Positions 47,466-56,379 are shown, counted from the stretch's first letter. The stretch is DNA of 64,000 nt from Oleiagrimonas sp963817755 (GCA_963817755.1 CAWFPB010000003.1:1280665-1344664), one strand, 5' to 3'. Made by a program: numbers and translations. Notes: generated from the letters alone by a model not told the origin.

Positions 47466-49175
47466 ATGAAATCCGTTCTCGCGGCCGCCACACCGCTGCT
47501 GCTGTTGCTGATCGCCACCGCACGGGCACAAGCACCGCAACCGGCCCCGTCGCATCCCGCCGAGAGCCAGACGCCCGCGGTGTATGCCTCGATCGCCACG
47601 CTCCAGCAACGCATGGATGCCGGCCAGCTCAGCTCCGAACAGCTCACGCGCGCCTTCATCGCCCGCATCGCGGCGAAGGACCAGTCCGGGCCGGACGTGA
47701 ATTCGGTCCTCGAGATCAACCCGGATGCCCTGGAAATCGCGCGTCAGCGCGACATGCACCGGGCCGACAAGGCCGGCGACAAGCACGCGCCTCTTCTGGG
47801 CATCCCGGTGCTGCTCAAGGACAACATCGACACCGGCGACCGCATGCAGACCACGGCCGGTTCGCTGGCTCTGGCCGGGGTCCCCGCGCAGCACGACGCC
47901 ACCGTGGCCCTGAAGCTTCGCGCCGCGGGCATGGTCATCCTGGGCAAGACCAATCTCAGCGAATGGGCCAATTTCCGCTCCTCGCACTCCAGCAGCGGCT
48001 GGAGCGGGCGCGGCGGCCTGACCCGCAACCCGTACGTGCTTTCGCGCAGCGCCTGCGGCTCCAGCTCCGGCTCGGCCGTCGCCGTCGCCGCCGGCTTTGT
48101 CACGGTGGCGCTGGGCACCGAAACCGATGGCTCGGTGATCTGCCCGTCGGCGGTCAACGGCATTGTCGGCATCAAGCCCACCGTGGGACTGGTCTCTCGC
48201 GCCGGGATCATCCCGATCAGCCACACCCAGGACACCGCAGGTGCCATGGCGCGCAATGTATCCGACGCCGCCCTTCTGCTCACGGCCATGGCCGGCAGCG
48301 ACCCGAAGGATCCGGCCACGCGCGATGCCAACCAGCACGCCACCGACTACACCCGGTTCCTCGATCTTCAGGGCCTGCGCGGCAAGCGCATCGGCGTGGT
48401 GCGGTCCCTGGCCGGCGACGACCCCTACACCAACCGCATCCTGGACCGCGCGGTGGCCGCCATGCGCGCGGCCGGGGCCACGGTGGTCGATCCAGTCAAG
48501 CTGCCGCATGCCGACGACTACGGGAAGGCGGAAATGACCGTGCTGCTGTACGAGTTCAAGCACGACATCAATGCCTACCTGGCCCACCGCAAGGGCCTGA
48601 AGGTGCATTCGCTGGCCGACCTGATCGCGTTCAACCGCGCCCATGCCGCCCAGGAGATGCCCTGGTTCGGCCAGGACCTGTTCCTGAAGGCCGAGGCCAA
48701 GGGACCGCTGACCGACAAGGCCTATCTGGAGGCCAAGGCCAAGGCCCATCGACTGGCCGGCCCGGAGGGCATCGATGCGGCTCTCGGCGCGCATCATCTG
48801 GACGCCCTGGTGACGCTCGCCACCGGTCCGGCCTGGACCACGGACCTGATCAACGGCGACAGCGTCAGCATGGCCGGATACGGCGCCGCGGCCGTGGCGG
48901 GCTATCCCTCGATCACCGTGCCGGCCGGGATGGTACACGGCCTGCCAGTGGGCGTGGTGTTCATGGGCACCCAGTGGAGCGAGCCGAAGCTGATCTCCAT
49001 CGCCTATGGATTCGAGCAGCACACGCATGCGCGACGCCGCCCGCATTTCTTTCCGACGGTGATGGATGAGGCCACGATGCCGATGCCGGCTTCAGCGGCA
49101 ACCGCGGCAACGCCGGCAAAGGCAAGCTCCGCCGGAGCCCGGCCGGCCACGCCGCGCAGCAGCGGAACGCCGTGA
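47466..49175 (+). CDS. Exported amidase-signature enzyme, peptide amidase-like
   Basis: 569 aa. The signal peptide MKSVLAAATPLLLLL... ends TARAQA. The amidase triad is Lys118 (LLKDNID), cis-Ser200 (CGSSSGSAVAV) and the nucleophile Ser223 (GTETDGSVICPS), spaced as in peptide amidase Pam of Stenotrophomonas maltophilia, which releases ammonia from C-terminal peptide amides. Other amidase substrates remain possible. After about residue 525 there is an Ala/Pro/Ser-rich tail outside the catalytic fold. GGGGA precedes the start. Its stop abuts the stop of the convergent DAHP synthase gene. Confidence 0.9.
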   Translation: MKSVLAAATPLLLLLIATARAQAPQPAPSHPAESQTPAVYASIATLQQRMDAGQLSSEQLTRAFIARIAAKDQSGPDVNSVLEINPDALEIARQRDMHRADKAGDKHAPLLGIPVLLKDNIDTGDRMQTTAGSLALAGVPAQHDATVALKLRAAGMVILGKTNLSEWANFRSSHSSSGWSGRGGLTRNPYVLSRSACGSSSGSAVAVAAGFVTVALGTETDGSVICPSAVNGIVGIKPTVGLVSRAGIIPISHTQDTAGAMARNVSDAALLLTAMAGSDPKDPATRDANQHATDYTRFLDLQGLRGKRIGVVRSLAGDDPYTNRILDRAVAAMRAAGATVVDPVKLPHADDYGKAEMTVLLYEFKHDINAYLAHRKGLKVHSLADLIAFNRAHAAQEMPWFGQDLFLKAEAKGPLTDKAYLEAKAKAHRLAGPEGIDAALGAHHLDALVTLATGPAWTTDLINGDSVSMAGYGAAAVAGYPSITVPAGMVHGLPVGVVFMGTQWSEPKLISIAYGFEQHTHARRRPHFFPTVMDEATMPMPASAATAATPAKASSAGARPATPRSSGTP

Positions 49176-50561
49176 TCAGGTGCCGATGCGCCCGCCCGAC
49201 TTGCGCACGATGAGCATGGCCAGTTCCAGCGACTGCTCGTAGTTGAGGCGCGGGTCGACGCTGGACTTGTAGGCGCGCGTGAGGTCGGCCTCGACCAGGC
49301 CGCGCGCGCCACCGATGCATTCGGTGACATCCTCGCCGGTCAGCTCCAGATGCACGCCACCCAGGCGCGTTCCGGCGGCCGCATGCGCATCGAAGGCCTG
49401 GTCCACCTCGCGGGCGATGTTGTCGAAGCGGCGGGTCTTGAAGCCGTTGGAGGTGCTCTCGGTGTTGCCGTGCATGGGGTCGCACACCCACAGGACCCGA
49501 CGGCCATCCGCGCGCACCGCGTCGAGCAGCGGCGGCAGCTTTCCGGCCACGCCGTCCGCGCCCATGCGGTGGATCAGGGTCAGTCGACCCGGCTCGTCGT
49601 CGGGATTGAGCACGTCGATCAGCCGCAGCAGGTGGTCGCGCTGCATGCCCGGGCCGACCTTGATCGCGATCGGATTGCGGATGCCGCGGAAATACTCCAC
49701 GTGCGCGCCATCCAGCGCCGCGGTCCGCATGCCGATCCAGGGGAAGTGCGTGCCCAGGTTGAACCAGCCCCATTGTCGCGGCACGCGCCGCGTCTGTGCC
49801 TGCTCGTAGTGCAGCAGCAGCGCCTCGTGCGAGGTGAAGAAATCCACCCGCGAGAAACTGGGCAGCGATTCGCCGGCCAGGGTCTCCATGAATCGCAGCG
49901 AATCGCTGATGCCGGCGACCATCTGGCGGTATTCACCGGCCAGTGGCGAATGGTCGACCCAGGCCAGGTCCCAGTATTCGGGATGGTGCAGGTCAGCGAA
50001 ACCGCCGTCGATCAGGCCGCGCACGAAATTCATGGTCATGGCCGAGTGCGAGTGCGCACGCAGCAGTCGATGCGGATCCGCGCGTCGGGCTTCGGCGGTG
50101 AATTCGGGGTGGTTGACGATGTCGCCCCGGTAGCTGGGCAACGTCAGGCCATCGCGCGTCTCGGTGTCGGCCGAGCGGGGCTTGGCGTACTGACCGGCAA
50201 AGCGACCCACGCGCAGCACCGGCAGGCGCAAACCGTGCACCAGCACCAGGCTCATCTGCAACAGCACCTTCAGGCGATTGGTGATCACGGTGCTGCTGCA
50301 ATCGGCGAAGCTTTCTGCGCAATCGCCGCCCTGCAGCACGAAACGGCGGCCTTCCTGCGCTTCGGCAACCAGCCGCTTGAGGGCCAGGACTTCCCACGAA
50401 GTCACCAGCGGCGGACGTACGGAAAGCTGCTCCAGTGCCGCGTCCAGGGCCGCCGGGTCCTCGTACCTGGGCTGCTGGATCGCAACACGCGAACGCCAGG
50501 AATCCGGAACCCAGTTCTCGGGTTCGCGAATCGGTTGCAGGTTGCGGTCGCTGGCATTCAT
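49176..50561 (-). CDS. Class II 3-deoxy-7-phosphoheptulonate synthase
   Basis: 461 aa. It condenses PEP with erythrose 4-phosphate, the first step of aromatic amino acid synthesis. It is class II (plant/mycobacterial type), not AroF/G/H type. Landmarks are QGGDCAESF, RVGRFAGQYAKPRS, PHRLLRAHSHSAMTMN, VGPGMQRDH and the metal site around DPMHGNTES and HLELTGEDVTECIGG. No chorismate mutase fusion is present. The single-gene transcript is flanked by convergent and tandem neighbours. Confidence 0.95.
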   Translation of the reverse strand: MNASDRNLQPIREPENWVPDSWRSRVAIQQPRYEDPAALDAALEQLSVRPPLVTSWEVLALKRLVAEAQEGRRFVLQGGDCAESFADCSSTVITNRLKVLLQMSLVLVHGLRLPVLRVGRFAGQYAKPRSADTETRDGLTLPSYRGDIVNHPEFTAEARRADPHRLLRAHSHSAMTMNFVRGLIDGGFADLHHPEYWDLAWVDHSPLAGEYRQMVAGISDSLRFMETLAGESLPSFSRVDFFTSHEALLLHYEQAQTRRVPRQWGWFNLGTHFPWIGMRTAALDGAHVEYFRGIRNPIAIKVGPGMQRDHLLRLIDVLNPDDEPGRLTLIHRMGADGVAGKLPPLLDAVRADGRRVLWVCDPMHGNTESTSNGFKTRRFDNIAREVDQAFDAHAAAGTRLGGVHLELTGEDVTECIGGARGLVEADLTRAYKSSVDPRLNYEQSLELAMLIVRKSGGRIGT

Positions 50562-50628
50562 GGACGGGGCCGTGGTGACGGGAATTCAAGCTTAGGCATT
50601 ATCCCCCGTGCGGGGAAATGCCCCAAGG

Positions 50629-51141
50629 TCATGTCGTGCGTCGCGAACGGGCCGAGAACAGGCCCGCTGCTCCCAGGATCACGAACCAGATCAACGACCA
50701 CAGCGGGATGGGCAGGCCCAGGATCTTCTCGACCTTGGCGCATTCGCCGGATCCGCTCAGCACCATGCGCAGCACGCCGAGCAGGCCGCCATGCGCATCA
50801 CGGGTCTGCAGCAGGTATCCCAACGGCGCCCCGCAACTGGGAACCTCGCCGGGCGGCAGGGACTGGATCCAGAGGTGTCGCGTTGCAATGCCGATACCGA
50901 CCAGCGCGCCCACGGCCACCAATACGGCGTAGACCCAGCGTCCGCCGCCTCGTGGGGCATGCACGGCTCCGACAAGGAACACCAGTCCCATGGCCATGAA
51001 GGCCACGCGTTGCAGGATGCAGAGGGGACATGGGTCCAGGCCCATCCGGTATTGCGCGAACAGCACGAAACCGATCAGGCCCGCGCAGACCAGGAAACCG
51101 ACGAGATAGGTGACACGGAAGGACCAGCGCAATGGATTCAT
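50629..51141 (-). CDS. dsbB: Disulfide bond formation protein B
   Basis: 170 aa with four membrane segments. The first periplasmic loop has the redox pair Cys38-Cys41 (DPCPLC), and the second loop has Cys103 and Cys134 (PSCGAP, GSGECAK). It passes electrons from DsbA to quinone. The start at 51141 matches the family N-terminus (MNPLRWSFRVTYLVG). It lies downstream of rplQ but beyond that operon's terminator. Confidence 0.93.
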   Translation of the reverse strand: MNPLRWSFRVTYLVGFLVCAGLIGFVLFAQYRMGLDPCPLCILQRVAFMAMGLVFLVGAVHAPRGGGRWVYAVLVAVGALVGIGIATRHLWIQSLPPGEVPSCGAPLGYLLQTRDAHGGLLGVLRMVLSGSGECAKVEKILGLPIPLWSLIWFVILGAAGLFSARSRRTT

Positions 51142-51228
51142 GACTGAGGCACGGCAGGCAAAGTACGAAAGGTACCGGTTCCCTGCCGGCTTGTCATGCC
51201 TGCTCCCGGTCGGACTTGCGGACAACAA

Positions 51229-51258
51229 AAAACCCCGGGGCGTGGGCTCCGGGGTTTT
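51229..51258 (-). terminator. Intrinsic terminator of the alpha operon
   Basis: A 10-bp stem (AAAACCCCGG with CCGGGGTTTT) closes on a 10-base loop, 23 bases past the rplQ stop. On the minus strand it is followed by a T-run. Confidence 0.88.
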
Positions 51259-51281
51259 CTGCACAGGCCGGGTCGCGCGGC

Positions 51282-51659
51282 TTATTCGGCTTCGGGTGCA
51301 CCCGGGCGATCCACCAGCTCGACATACGCCATGGGCGCATTGTCGCCATCGCGGAAACCGCATTTGATGATGCGCAGGTACCCACCGGGACGCTCGCTGT
51401 AGCGGGGACCGATCTCGGAGAACAGCTTGCCCACGGCCTCCTTGTCGCGCAGGCGCGCGAAGGCCAGGCGGCGGTTGGCGACGCCGTCGGTCTTGCCGAG
51501 CGTGATCAGCGGCTCGGCGACGCGGCGCAGTTCCTTGGCCTTGGGCAGGGTGGTACGGATCAGCTCGTGCTTGATCAGGGATGCCGACATGTTGCGGAAC
51601 ATCGCCTGACGATGGCTGCTGGTCCGGTTGAACTTCCGTCCGGATTTCATGTGACGCAT
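51282..51659 (-). CDS. rplQ: 50S ribosomal protein L17
   Basis: 125 aa, normal length. It begins MRHMKSGRKFNRTSSHRQAM and contains the L17 signature (RTTLPKAKELRRVAEPLITL). It is the last gene of the S10-spc-alpha cluster. An unusual 408-base spacer with structured repeats separates it from rpoA, where most relatives have well under 100 bases. Confidence 0.98.
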   Translation of the reverse strand: MRHMKSGRKFNRTSSHRQAMFRNMSASLIKHELIRTTLPKAKELRRVAEPLITLGKTDGVANRRLAFARLRDKEAVGKLFSEIGPRYSERPGGYLRIIKCGFRDGDNAPMAYVELVDRPGAPEAE

Positions 51660-51750
51660 GGCTAGATACTCTTTTGTTTGTCGTTATGGATGGCCGGCTC
51701 TCAGGTCCGGCCTCCGCGGTTTCCCGCTGTAGAGCCTCATACGTTCGAGG

Positions 51751-51853
51751 CTTCTCGAGTAGTGCGGCCATGGATGGCCGCATCTGATGTCCAACCAGCG
51801 CGACATGCATGCACTGGCGGAACAAGTGCTACGAGGCGATCACGGACGATCGC
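51751..51853 (+). ncRNA. Structured repeat unit, copy 1 (candidate RNA with GGA hexaloops)
   Basis: Plus-strand reading. Hairpin A (51764-51781) is GCGGCC-ATGGAT-GGCCGC. A weaker middle stem-loop lies at 51795-51817. Hairpin C (51836-51853) is GCGATC-ACGGAC-GATCGC. A and C have six-base loops of the form AYGGAY, the ANGGAN loop bound by CsrA/RsmA. The strand of transcription is not known: the rpoA-rplQ mRNA would carry the complement, whose loops lack GGA. Calling this an RNA gene is inference. Confidence 0.4.
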
Positions 51854-51908
51854 AAAAATCAAACAACAGAACGGCCCAGATTCACCGCAAAGTCCGGAAG
51901 ACACGACG

Positions 51909-52013
51909 CTTCTCGAACAGTGCGGCCATGGATGGCCGCTTCTGATGCATCAGCCAGAGCGCACTACACGCTCTGGCCGACTGGGTCCTACTAGGGCAAT
52001 CATGGACGATTGC
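51909..52013 (+). ncRNA. Structured repeat unit, copy 2 (candidate RNA with GGA hexaloops)
   Basis: Same order as copy 1, shifted by 158-160 bases. Hairpin A (51922-51939) is identical in sequence. The middle hairpin (51953-51977) has a perfect 9-bp stem, GCCAGAGCG with CGCTCTGGC. Hairpin C (51996-52013) is GCAATC-ATGGAC-GATTGC. Compared with copy 1, the third stem pair has changed from G-C to A-T on both sides, a compensatory change that argues for selected RNA structure. Confidence 0.4.
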
Positions 52014-52067
52014 ACCCATAAACACTGGCAAGGTCACAATCTTTCGCAACCTTGGGAGAACCAGCTC

Positions 52068-53066
52068 TTACCCGAGCTGCATCCCATGCACCAGACCCGG
52101 CGGCGGCCAGTTCTCGAGCTTCATGCCCAGGGCCAGGCCACGGGCGCCGAGGACGTCCTTGATCTCGGTGAGCGACTTCTTGCCCAGGTTCGGGGTCTTG
52201 AGCAGCTCGACCTCGGTCTTCTGCACCAGGTCGCCGATGTAGTAGATGCTCTCGGCCTTCAGGCAGTTGGCCGAACGCACGGTCAACTCCAGATCGTCGA
52301 TCGGACGCAGCAGCAGCGGATCGAATCCGGCCTGCTCGGCCTCGCCCTCGTCGCTCTCGCGCTGGGTGAAGTCACCGAAGATCGACAGCTGGTCGTTGAT
52401 GATCTCGGCGGCCTTGCGCACCGCTTCCTCGGCATCGATGGTGCCGTTGGTCTCGATGTCCAGGATCAGCTTGTCGAGGTTGGTCCGCTGTTCGACACGG
52501 GCGGCATCGACCTCGTAGGCCACGCGACGCACCGGGGCGAAGGACGCGTCCAACTGCAGCCGACCAATCGGCTGGGCCTCGTCGTCGGGCGTGTGCCGGG
52601 CACTGACCGGCTGGTAGCCGAGACCCTTGCGGACCTTCAGGCGCATGTTCAGCGCGATGTCCTTGGTCAGGTGACAGATCACGTGATCCGGGTTGACGAT
52701 TTCCACCGTGTGGTCAACGGTGATGTCGCCGGCAGTGACCACGCCCTTGCCCTTCTTGGACAGCGTCAGCACGACCTCGTCACCGCTGTGCTGGCGAATC
52801 GAGACGTCCTTGAGGTTCAGCAGGACCTCGATGACGTCCTCCTGCAGGCCTTCCAGGGTGGTGTATTCGTGAAGGACATCGTCGATCTCGACCTCGACAA
52901 TCGCCGAGCCCGGGATGGAAGAGAGCAGCACGCGGCGCAGGGCATTGCCCAGCGTGTGGCCGAAACCACGTTCGAGCGGCTCGACCACCACTTTCGAGCG
53001 GTTGGGTCCAAGCTGCTCGACGCTGAGGCCGCGCGGCCGCAGCACGTTAGTAGACGAAACTGCCAT
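52068..53066 (-). CDS. rpoA: RNA polymerase subunit alpha
   Basis: 332 aa. The N-terminal dimerisation domain (EPLERGFGHTLGNALRRVLLSS) and the C-terminal DNA/activator-binding domain (ELTVRSANCLKAESIYYIGDL, then TPNLGKKSLTEIKDVL) are complete. Fourth gene of the alpha operon after rpsM-rpsK-rpsD. Confidence 0.98.
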   Translation of the reverse strand: MAVSSTNVLRPRGLSVEQLGPNRSKVVVEPLERGFGHTLGNALRRVLLSSIPGSAIVEVEIDDVLHEYTTLEGLQEDVIEVLLNLKDVSIRQHSGDEVVLTLSKKGKGVVTAGDITVDHTVEIVNPDHVICHLTKDIALNMRLKVRKGLGYQPVSARHTPDDEAQPIGRLQLDASFAPVRRVAYEVDAARVEQRTNLDKLILDIETNGTIDAEEAVRKAAEIINDQLSIFGDFTQRESDEGEAEQAGFDPLLLRPIDDLELTVRSANCLKAESIYYIGDLVQKTEVELLKTPNLGKKSLTEIKDVLGARGLALGMKLENWPPPGLVHGMQLG

Positions 53067-53084
53067 GTACGGCTCCGGTTATGG

Positions 53085-53711
53085 TTACTTCGAGTAAAGC
53101 TCGATGATGAGGCTTTCGTTGATGTCGGACGGCAGATCGCCGCGGTCCGGCACCGACTTGAACACACCCGTGAACTTCTTGGTGTCCACCTCGACCCACA
53201 TCGGGCGCAGATCCATGCTGTCGGCCAGCGAAGCAGCCTCCTGAACGCGCAACTGCTTCTGGGCGCGTTCGGTCAGGGTGACTTCATCGCCTTCGCGCAC
53301 CTGGTAGGACGGCACGTTGACCTTCTTCCCGTTGACCAGGATGCCCTTGTGCGAAACCAGCTGACGTGCCTGGGCGCGGGTCACCGCAAAGCCCATGCGA
53401 TAGACCACATTGTCCAGACGGCTCTCGAGCAGGCGCAGCAGGTTCTCACCCGTGTTGCCCTTCAGCGAGGACGCCTTGGCATAGTAGTTGCGGAACTGGC
53501 GCTCGAGCACGCCGTAGATGCGCTTGACCTTCTGCTTCTCGCGCAGCTGGCCGGAATAATCGGACTGGCGCATGCGACGGTTGGCACCGTGCTGGCCGGG
53601 TTTGTTTTCCAGCTTGCACTTGGAATCGAGGGCGCGCGACGGGCTCTTAAGACCGAGGTCGGCGCCTTCACGGCGCGCCAGCTTGCAGGTGGCTCCACGA
53701 TATCGGGCCAT
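53085..53711 (-). CDS. rpsD: 30S ribosomal protein S4
   Basis: 208 aa. It begins MARYRGATCKLARREGADL; the S4 RNA-binding domain is RLDNVVYRMGFAVTRAQARQLVSHKGILVNG. S4 is a primary 16S rRNA binder and in enterobacteria the translational repressor of this operon. Intact reading frame. Confidence 0.98.
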   Translation of the reverse strand: MARYRGATCKLARREGADLGLKSPSRALDSKCKLENKPGQHGANRRMRQSDYSGQLREKQKVKRIYGVLERQFRNYYAKASSLKGNTGENLLRLLESRLDNVVYRMGFAVTRAQARQLVSHKGILVNGKKVNVPSYQVREGDEVTLTERAQKQLRVQEAASLADSMDLRPMWVEVDTKKFTGVFKSVPDRGDLPSDINESLIIELYSK

Positions 53712-53722
53712 GATGGTGCTCC

Positions 53723-54109
53723 TTAGACGCGACGCTTTTTCGGGGGACGGCAGCCGTTATGCGGAATCGGCGTGACGTCGGTGATGTTCAGTACCTTGTA
53801 GCCGAGTGCGTTCAGCGAACGCACGGCCGATTCGCGACCCGGACCGGGGCCCTTGATGCGCACTTCCACCGTCTTGACGCCGTAGTCCAGCGCGGCACGA
53901 CCGGCACGCTCGGCAGCAACCTGCGCGGCGAACGGGGTGGACTTGCGGGAACCGCGGAATCCCGCGCCACCAGCAGTCGCCCACGAAAGGGCATTGCCCT
54001 GTCGGTCGGTGATGGTGACGATGGTGTTGTTGAAGGACGCCTGCACGTGTGCGATCGCATCGGTAACGACGCGCTTGGCCTTCTTCTTGGTCTTAACCGG
54101 CTTTGCCAT
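53723..54109 (-). CDS. rpsK: 30S ribosomal protein S11
   Basis: 128 aa. The basic N-terminus (MAKPVKTKKKAKRVVTDAIA) and the C-terminal TPIPHNGCRPPKKRRV are typical of S11, which sits on the platform of the small subunit. Intact and tightly packed between rpsM and rpsD. Confidence 0.98.
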   Translation of the reverse strand: MAKPVKTKKKAKRVVTDAIAHVQASFNNTIVTITDRQGNALSWATAGGAGFRGSRKSTPFAAQVAAERAGRAALDYGVKTVEVRIKGPGPGRESAVRSLNALGYKVLNITDVTPIPHNGCRPPKKRRV

Positions 54110-54124
54110 ATCTCGGTAATCCGT

Positions 54125-54481
54125 TTATCGCTTGATCGGACGACGCGGGCCCTTGCGGGTACGCGCATTCGTTTTGGTGCGCTGACCGCGAACCGGGAGG
54201 CCGCGACGATGACGCAGGCCGCGATAGCAGCCCAGGTCCATCAGGCGCTTGATCGACATGCCGACTTCACGGCGAAGGTCACCCTCGATCACGTACTTGC
54301 CGACTTCGGCACGCAGCTTCTCGATTTCGCCCTCGCTGAGCGACTTGATCGGCGTGGTAGGTTCCACACCGGCTTCGGCACAGACCTTCCTGGATCGGGT
54401 ACGACCGATTCCAAAAATGCTCTGCAGACCGACCCACACATGTTTGTGGACCGGCAGGTTGACACCCGCAATGCGCGCCAT
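54125..54481 (-). CDS. rpsM: 30S ribosomal protein S13
   Basis: 118 aa. It begins MARIAGVNLPVHKHVWVGLQ and ends with the tRNA-contacting basic tail RTKTNARTRKGPRRPIKR. First gene of the alpha operon here. The 128-base gap from secY has no rpmJ, which lies there in E. coli. A TAGAAT hexamer on the minus strand (54529-54524) may be the -10 of an internal promoter, with a poor -35. Confidence 0.98.
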   Translation of the reverse strand: MARIAGVNLPVHKHVWVGLQSIFGIGRTRSRKVCAEAGVEPTTPIKSLSEGEIEKLRAEVGKYVIEGDLRREVGMSIKRLMDLGCYRGLRHRRGLPVRGQRTKTNARTRKGPRRPIKR

Positions 54482-54609
54482 GAGCTGTTCTCTCCGATAC
54501 GTAACGTGCGCGGTAAACGCGCAATTCTAACCTTTATTTCATCAAACAGAAAGCCCTACGGTCGACCGACAGCGGTCGCCCGGCTTTCCCCCAAGGCCTG
54601 CGCCGCGTC

Positions 54610-55944
54610 TCAGCTGCGACGGAGATTGGCCTTCTTGAGCAGATTGTCGTACTGGTGGCTGTACATGTGAGCAGAGATCTGGGCCGTAAAGTCCATGACC
54701 ACCACCACCACGATCAGCAGCGACGTACCACCAAAGTAGAACGGCACGTGCCACGCATTCTGCAGGAACGTGGGCACCAGGCACACCAGGACCAGGTAGA
54801 TCGCGCCCACCGCCGTCAGACGGGTCATGACGCCATCGATGTAATTGGCCGTGCTGCGTCCCGGACGGATGCCCGGAATCAGGGCGCCCGAACGTTTGAG
54901 ATTGTCGGCCGTTTCCTGCGAATTGAACACGATCGCGGTGTAGAAGAACGCGAACACCAGGATCAGTGCGCCGTAAATCACGTCATGCAGGGGCTCGCCC
55001 GGCGACAGCGCCGTGGTCAGCATGGTCAGCCAGTGCGCCTTGGTGCCATTGCTCGACCCCATGAAGTTCGCGACCGTGGCCGGGAACATCAACAGGCTCG
55101 AAGCGAAGATCGGCGGGATCACACCCGACATGTTGATCTTCAGCGGCAACGAGGAACTCTGGTTCTGGTAGCCCTGCCGACCACCGCCACGCCGCGCGTA
55201 GTTGACCGTGATCTTGCGCAGCGCCTTTTCCATGAACACCACGAAGGCGGTCACGCCCAGGACCACGGCGATCACCATGAACATACGCAGGGTCGACAAC
55301 TCGCCGTTGTGCGACATGGTCAGGGTGTGCACCACCGCGGACGGCAAGCCGGCGACGATGCCGGCGAAAATCAGCAGCGAGATACCGTTGCCGACACCGC
55401 GCTCGGTCATCTGCTCGCCCAGCCACATCAGGAACATGGCGCCAGCGGTCAGTCCGACCACGGCCGAGAGCACGAAGCCGCCGCCTTGGAAATACACCAG
55501 TGCCGAGCCGTCCGGGGCATGCTGCTTCTGCAGCGCCACGGCGATACCGAATGCCTGGAATGCCGCAAGCGCCACCGTACCCAGGCGGGTGTACATGGTC
55601 AGTGTCCGCTGACCGGCCTCGCCTTCCTTGCGCAGCTGCTGCATGCTCGGCACCACCGCGCCCATCATCTGGACCACGATCGATGCAGAGATGTAGGGCA
55701 TGACGCCCAGGGCAAACACCGAAAGACGGCTCAGCGCACCACCGGAGAACATGTTGAACATGCCCAGCAGGCCGCCTTGCTGGTTGACGAAGTTGCTCAT
55801 CGCCTCGGGGTTCACGCCCGGCACCGGGATGAACGAGCCCAGACGGAACACCACCAGCGCACCGATCACGAAGAAGATGCGCTGGCGCAACTCGGTCAGT
55901 TTGCCGAGCGAACCTAGGATGCTGTTGCCCTGCGAACCTGCCAC
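54610..55944 (-). CDS. secY: Protein translocase subunit SecY
   Basis: 444 aa, ten membrane helices. It forms the SecYEG export channel. Landmarks are GSFIPVPGVNPEAM after helix 1, FALGVMPYISASIVVQMM (the plug/helix 2 region) and the cytoplasmic loop YARRGGGRQGYQNQSSSLPLKINMSG in two conserved blocks. Last gene of the spc operon in this organism. Confidence 0.97.
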   Translation of the reverse strand: MAGSQGNSILGSLGKLTELRQRIFFVIGALVVFRLGSFIPVPGVNPEAMSNFVNQQGGLLGMFNMFSGGALSRLSVFALGVMPYISASIVVQMMGAVVPSMQQLRKEGEAGQRTLTMYTRLGTVALAAFQAFGIAVALQKQHAPDGSALVYFQGGGFVLSAVVGLTAGAMFLMWLGEQMTERGVGNGISLLIFAGIVAGLPSAVVHTLTMSHNGELSTLRMFMVIAVVLGVTAFVVFMEKALRKITVNYARRGGGRQGYQNQSSSLPLKINMSGVIPPIFASSLLMFPATVANFMGSSNGTKAHWLTMLTTALSPGEPLHDVIYGALILVFAFFYTAIVFNSQETADNLKRSGALIPGIRPGRSTANYIDGVMTRLTAVGAIYLVLVCLVPTFLQNAWHVPFYFGGTSLLIVVVVVMDFTAQISAHMYSHQYDNLLKKANLRRS

Positions 55945-55947
55945 GCC

Positions 55948-56379
55948 TTACTCCACGCTTCCGCCGGCCGCCTCGATGGCGGCCTTGGCGCCGGCCGTGG
56001 CCAGCACGCCGGAAAGCTTGACCGCGCGATCGATGCTGCCCTGCAGCACGAGCTTGACCTTCTTGGCACGGCTGCTCACCAGTCCCGCTTCGCGCAAGGT
56101 GGCGAAGTCGATGGTGTCGGTCTTGACGCTGGCCAGCTGATACAGGAACACCTGCTCGGTGTCGGCCTTCTTCAGCGAGCGGAAACCCACTTTGGGCAGA
56201 CGGCGCTGCAGCGGCATCTGGCCGCCTTCGAAGCCGACCTTGTGATACCCACCCGAGCGCGCATGCTGACCCTTGTGGCCGCGGCCACCGGTCTTGCCCA
56301 GGCCCGAGCCGATGCCGCGACCCACACGGGTGCGGGCCGGGCGCGAGCCCTTGGACGGCTTGATGTCATTCAGACGCAT
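55948..56379 (-). CDS. rplO: 50S ribosomal protein L15
   Basis: 143 aa. The N-terminal extension MRLNDIKPSKGSRPARTRVG and the glycine-rich SGLGKTGGRGHKGQHARSGG are the L15 signature. Intact. Three bases separate it from secY. Confidence 0.98.
   Translation of the reverse strand: MRLNDIKPSKGSRPARTRVGRGIGSGLGKTGGRGHKGQHARSGGYHKVGFEGGQMPLQRRLPKVGFRSLKKADTEQVFLYQLASVKTDTIDFATLREAGLVSSRAKKVKLVLQGSIDRAVKLSGVLATAGAKAAIEAAGGSVE

Larger units (their letters stand above)
51660..52067. other. 408-base rpoA-rplQ spacer without a gene
   Basis: No coding frame is supported. Most of the space (about 51751-52013) is taken by two copies of a three-hairpin unit, described separately. Near rplQ there is also a GCCGGCTCTCAGGTCCGGC hairpin (about 51693-51712), and near rpoA a CAAGGT/ACCTTG hairpin (52029-52054). 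Confidence 0.8.

Noticed and set aside
51660..52067. A small protein gene in the rpoA-rplQ spacer
   Set aside because: The short frames cross the hairpins, differ between the two repeat copies at codon-disrupting positions, and lack ribosome sites.
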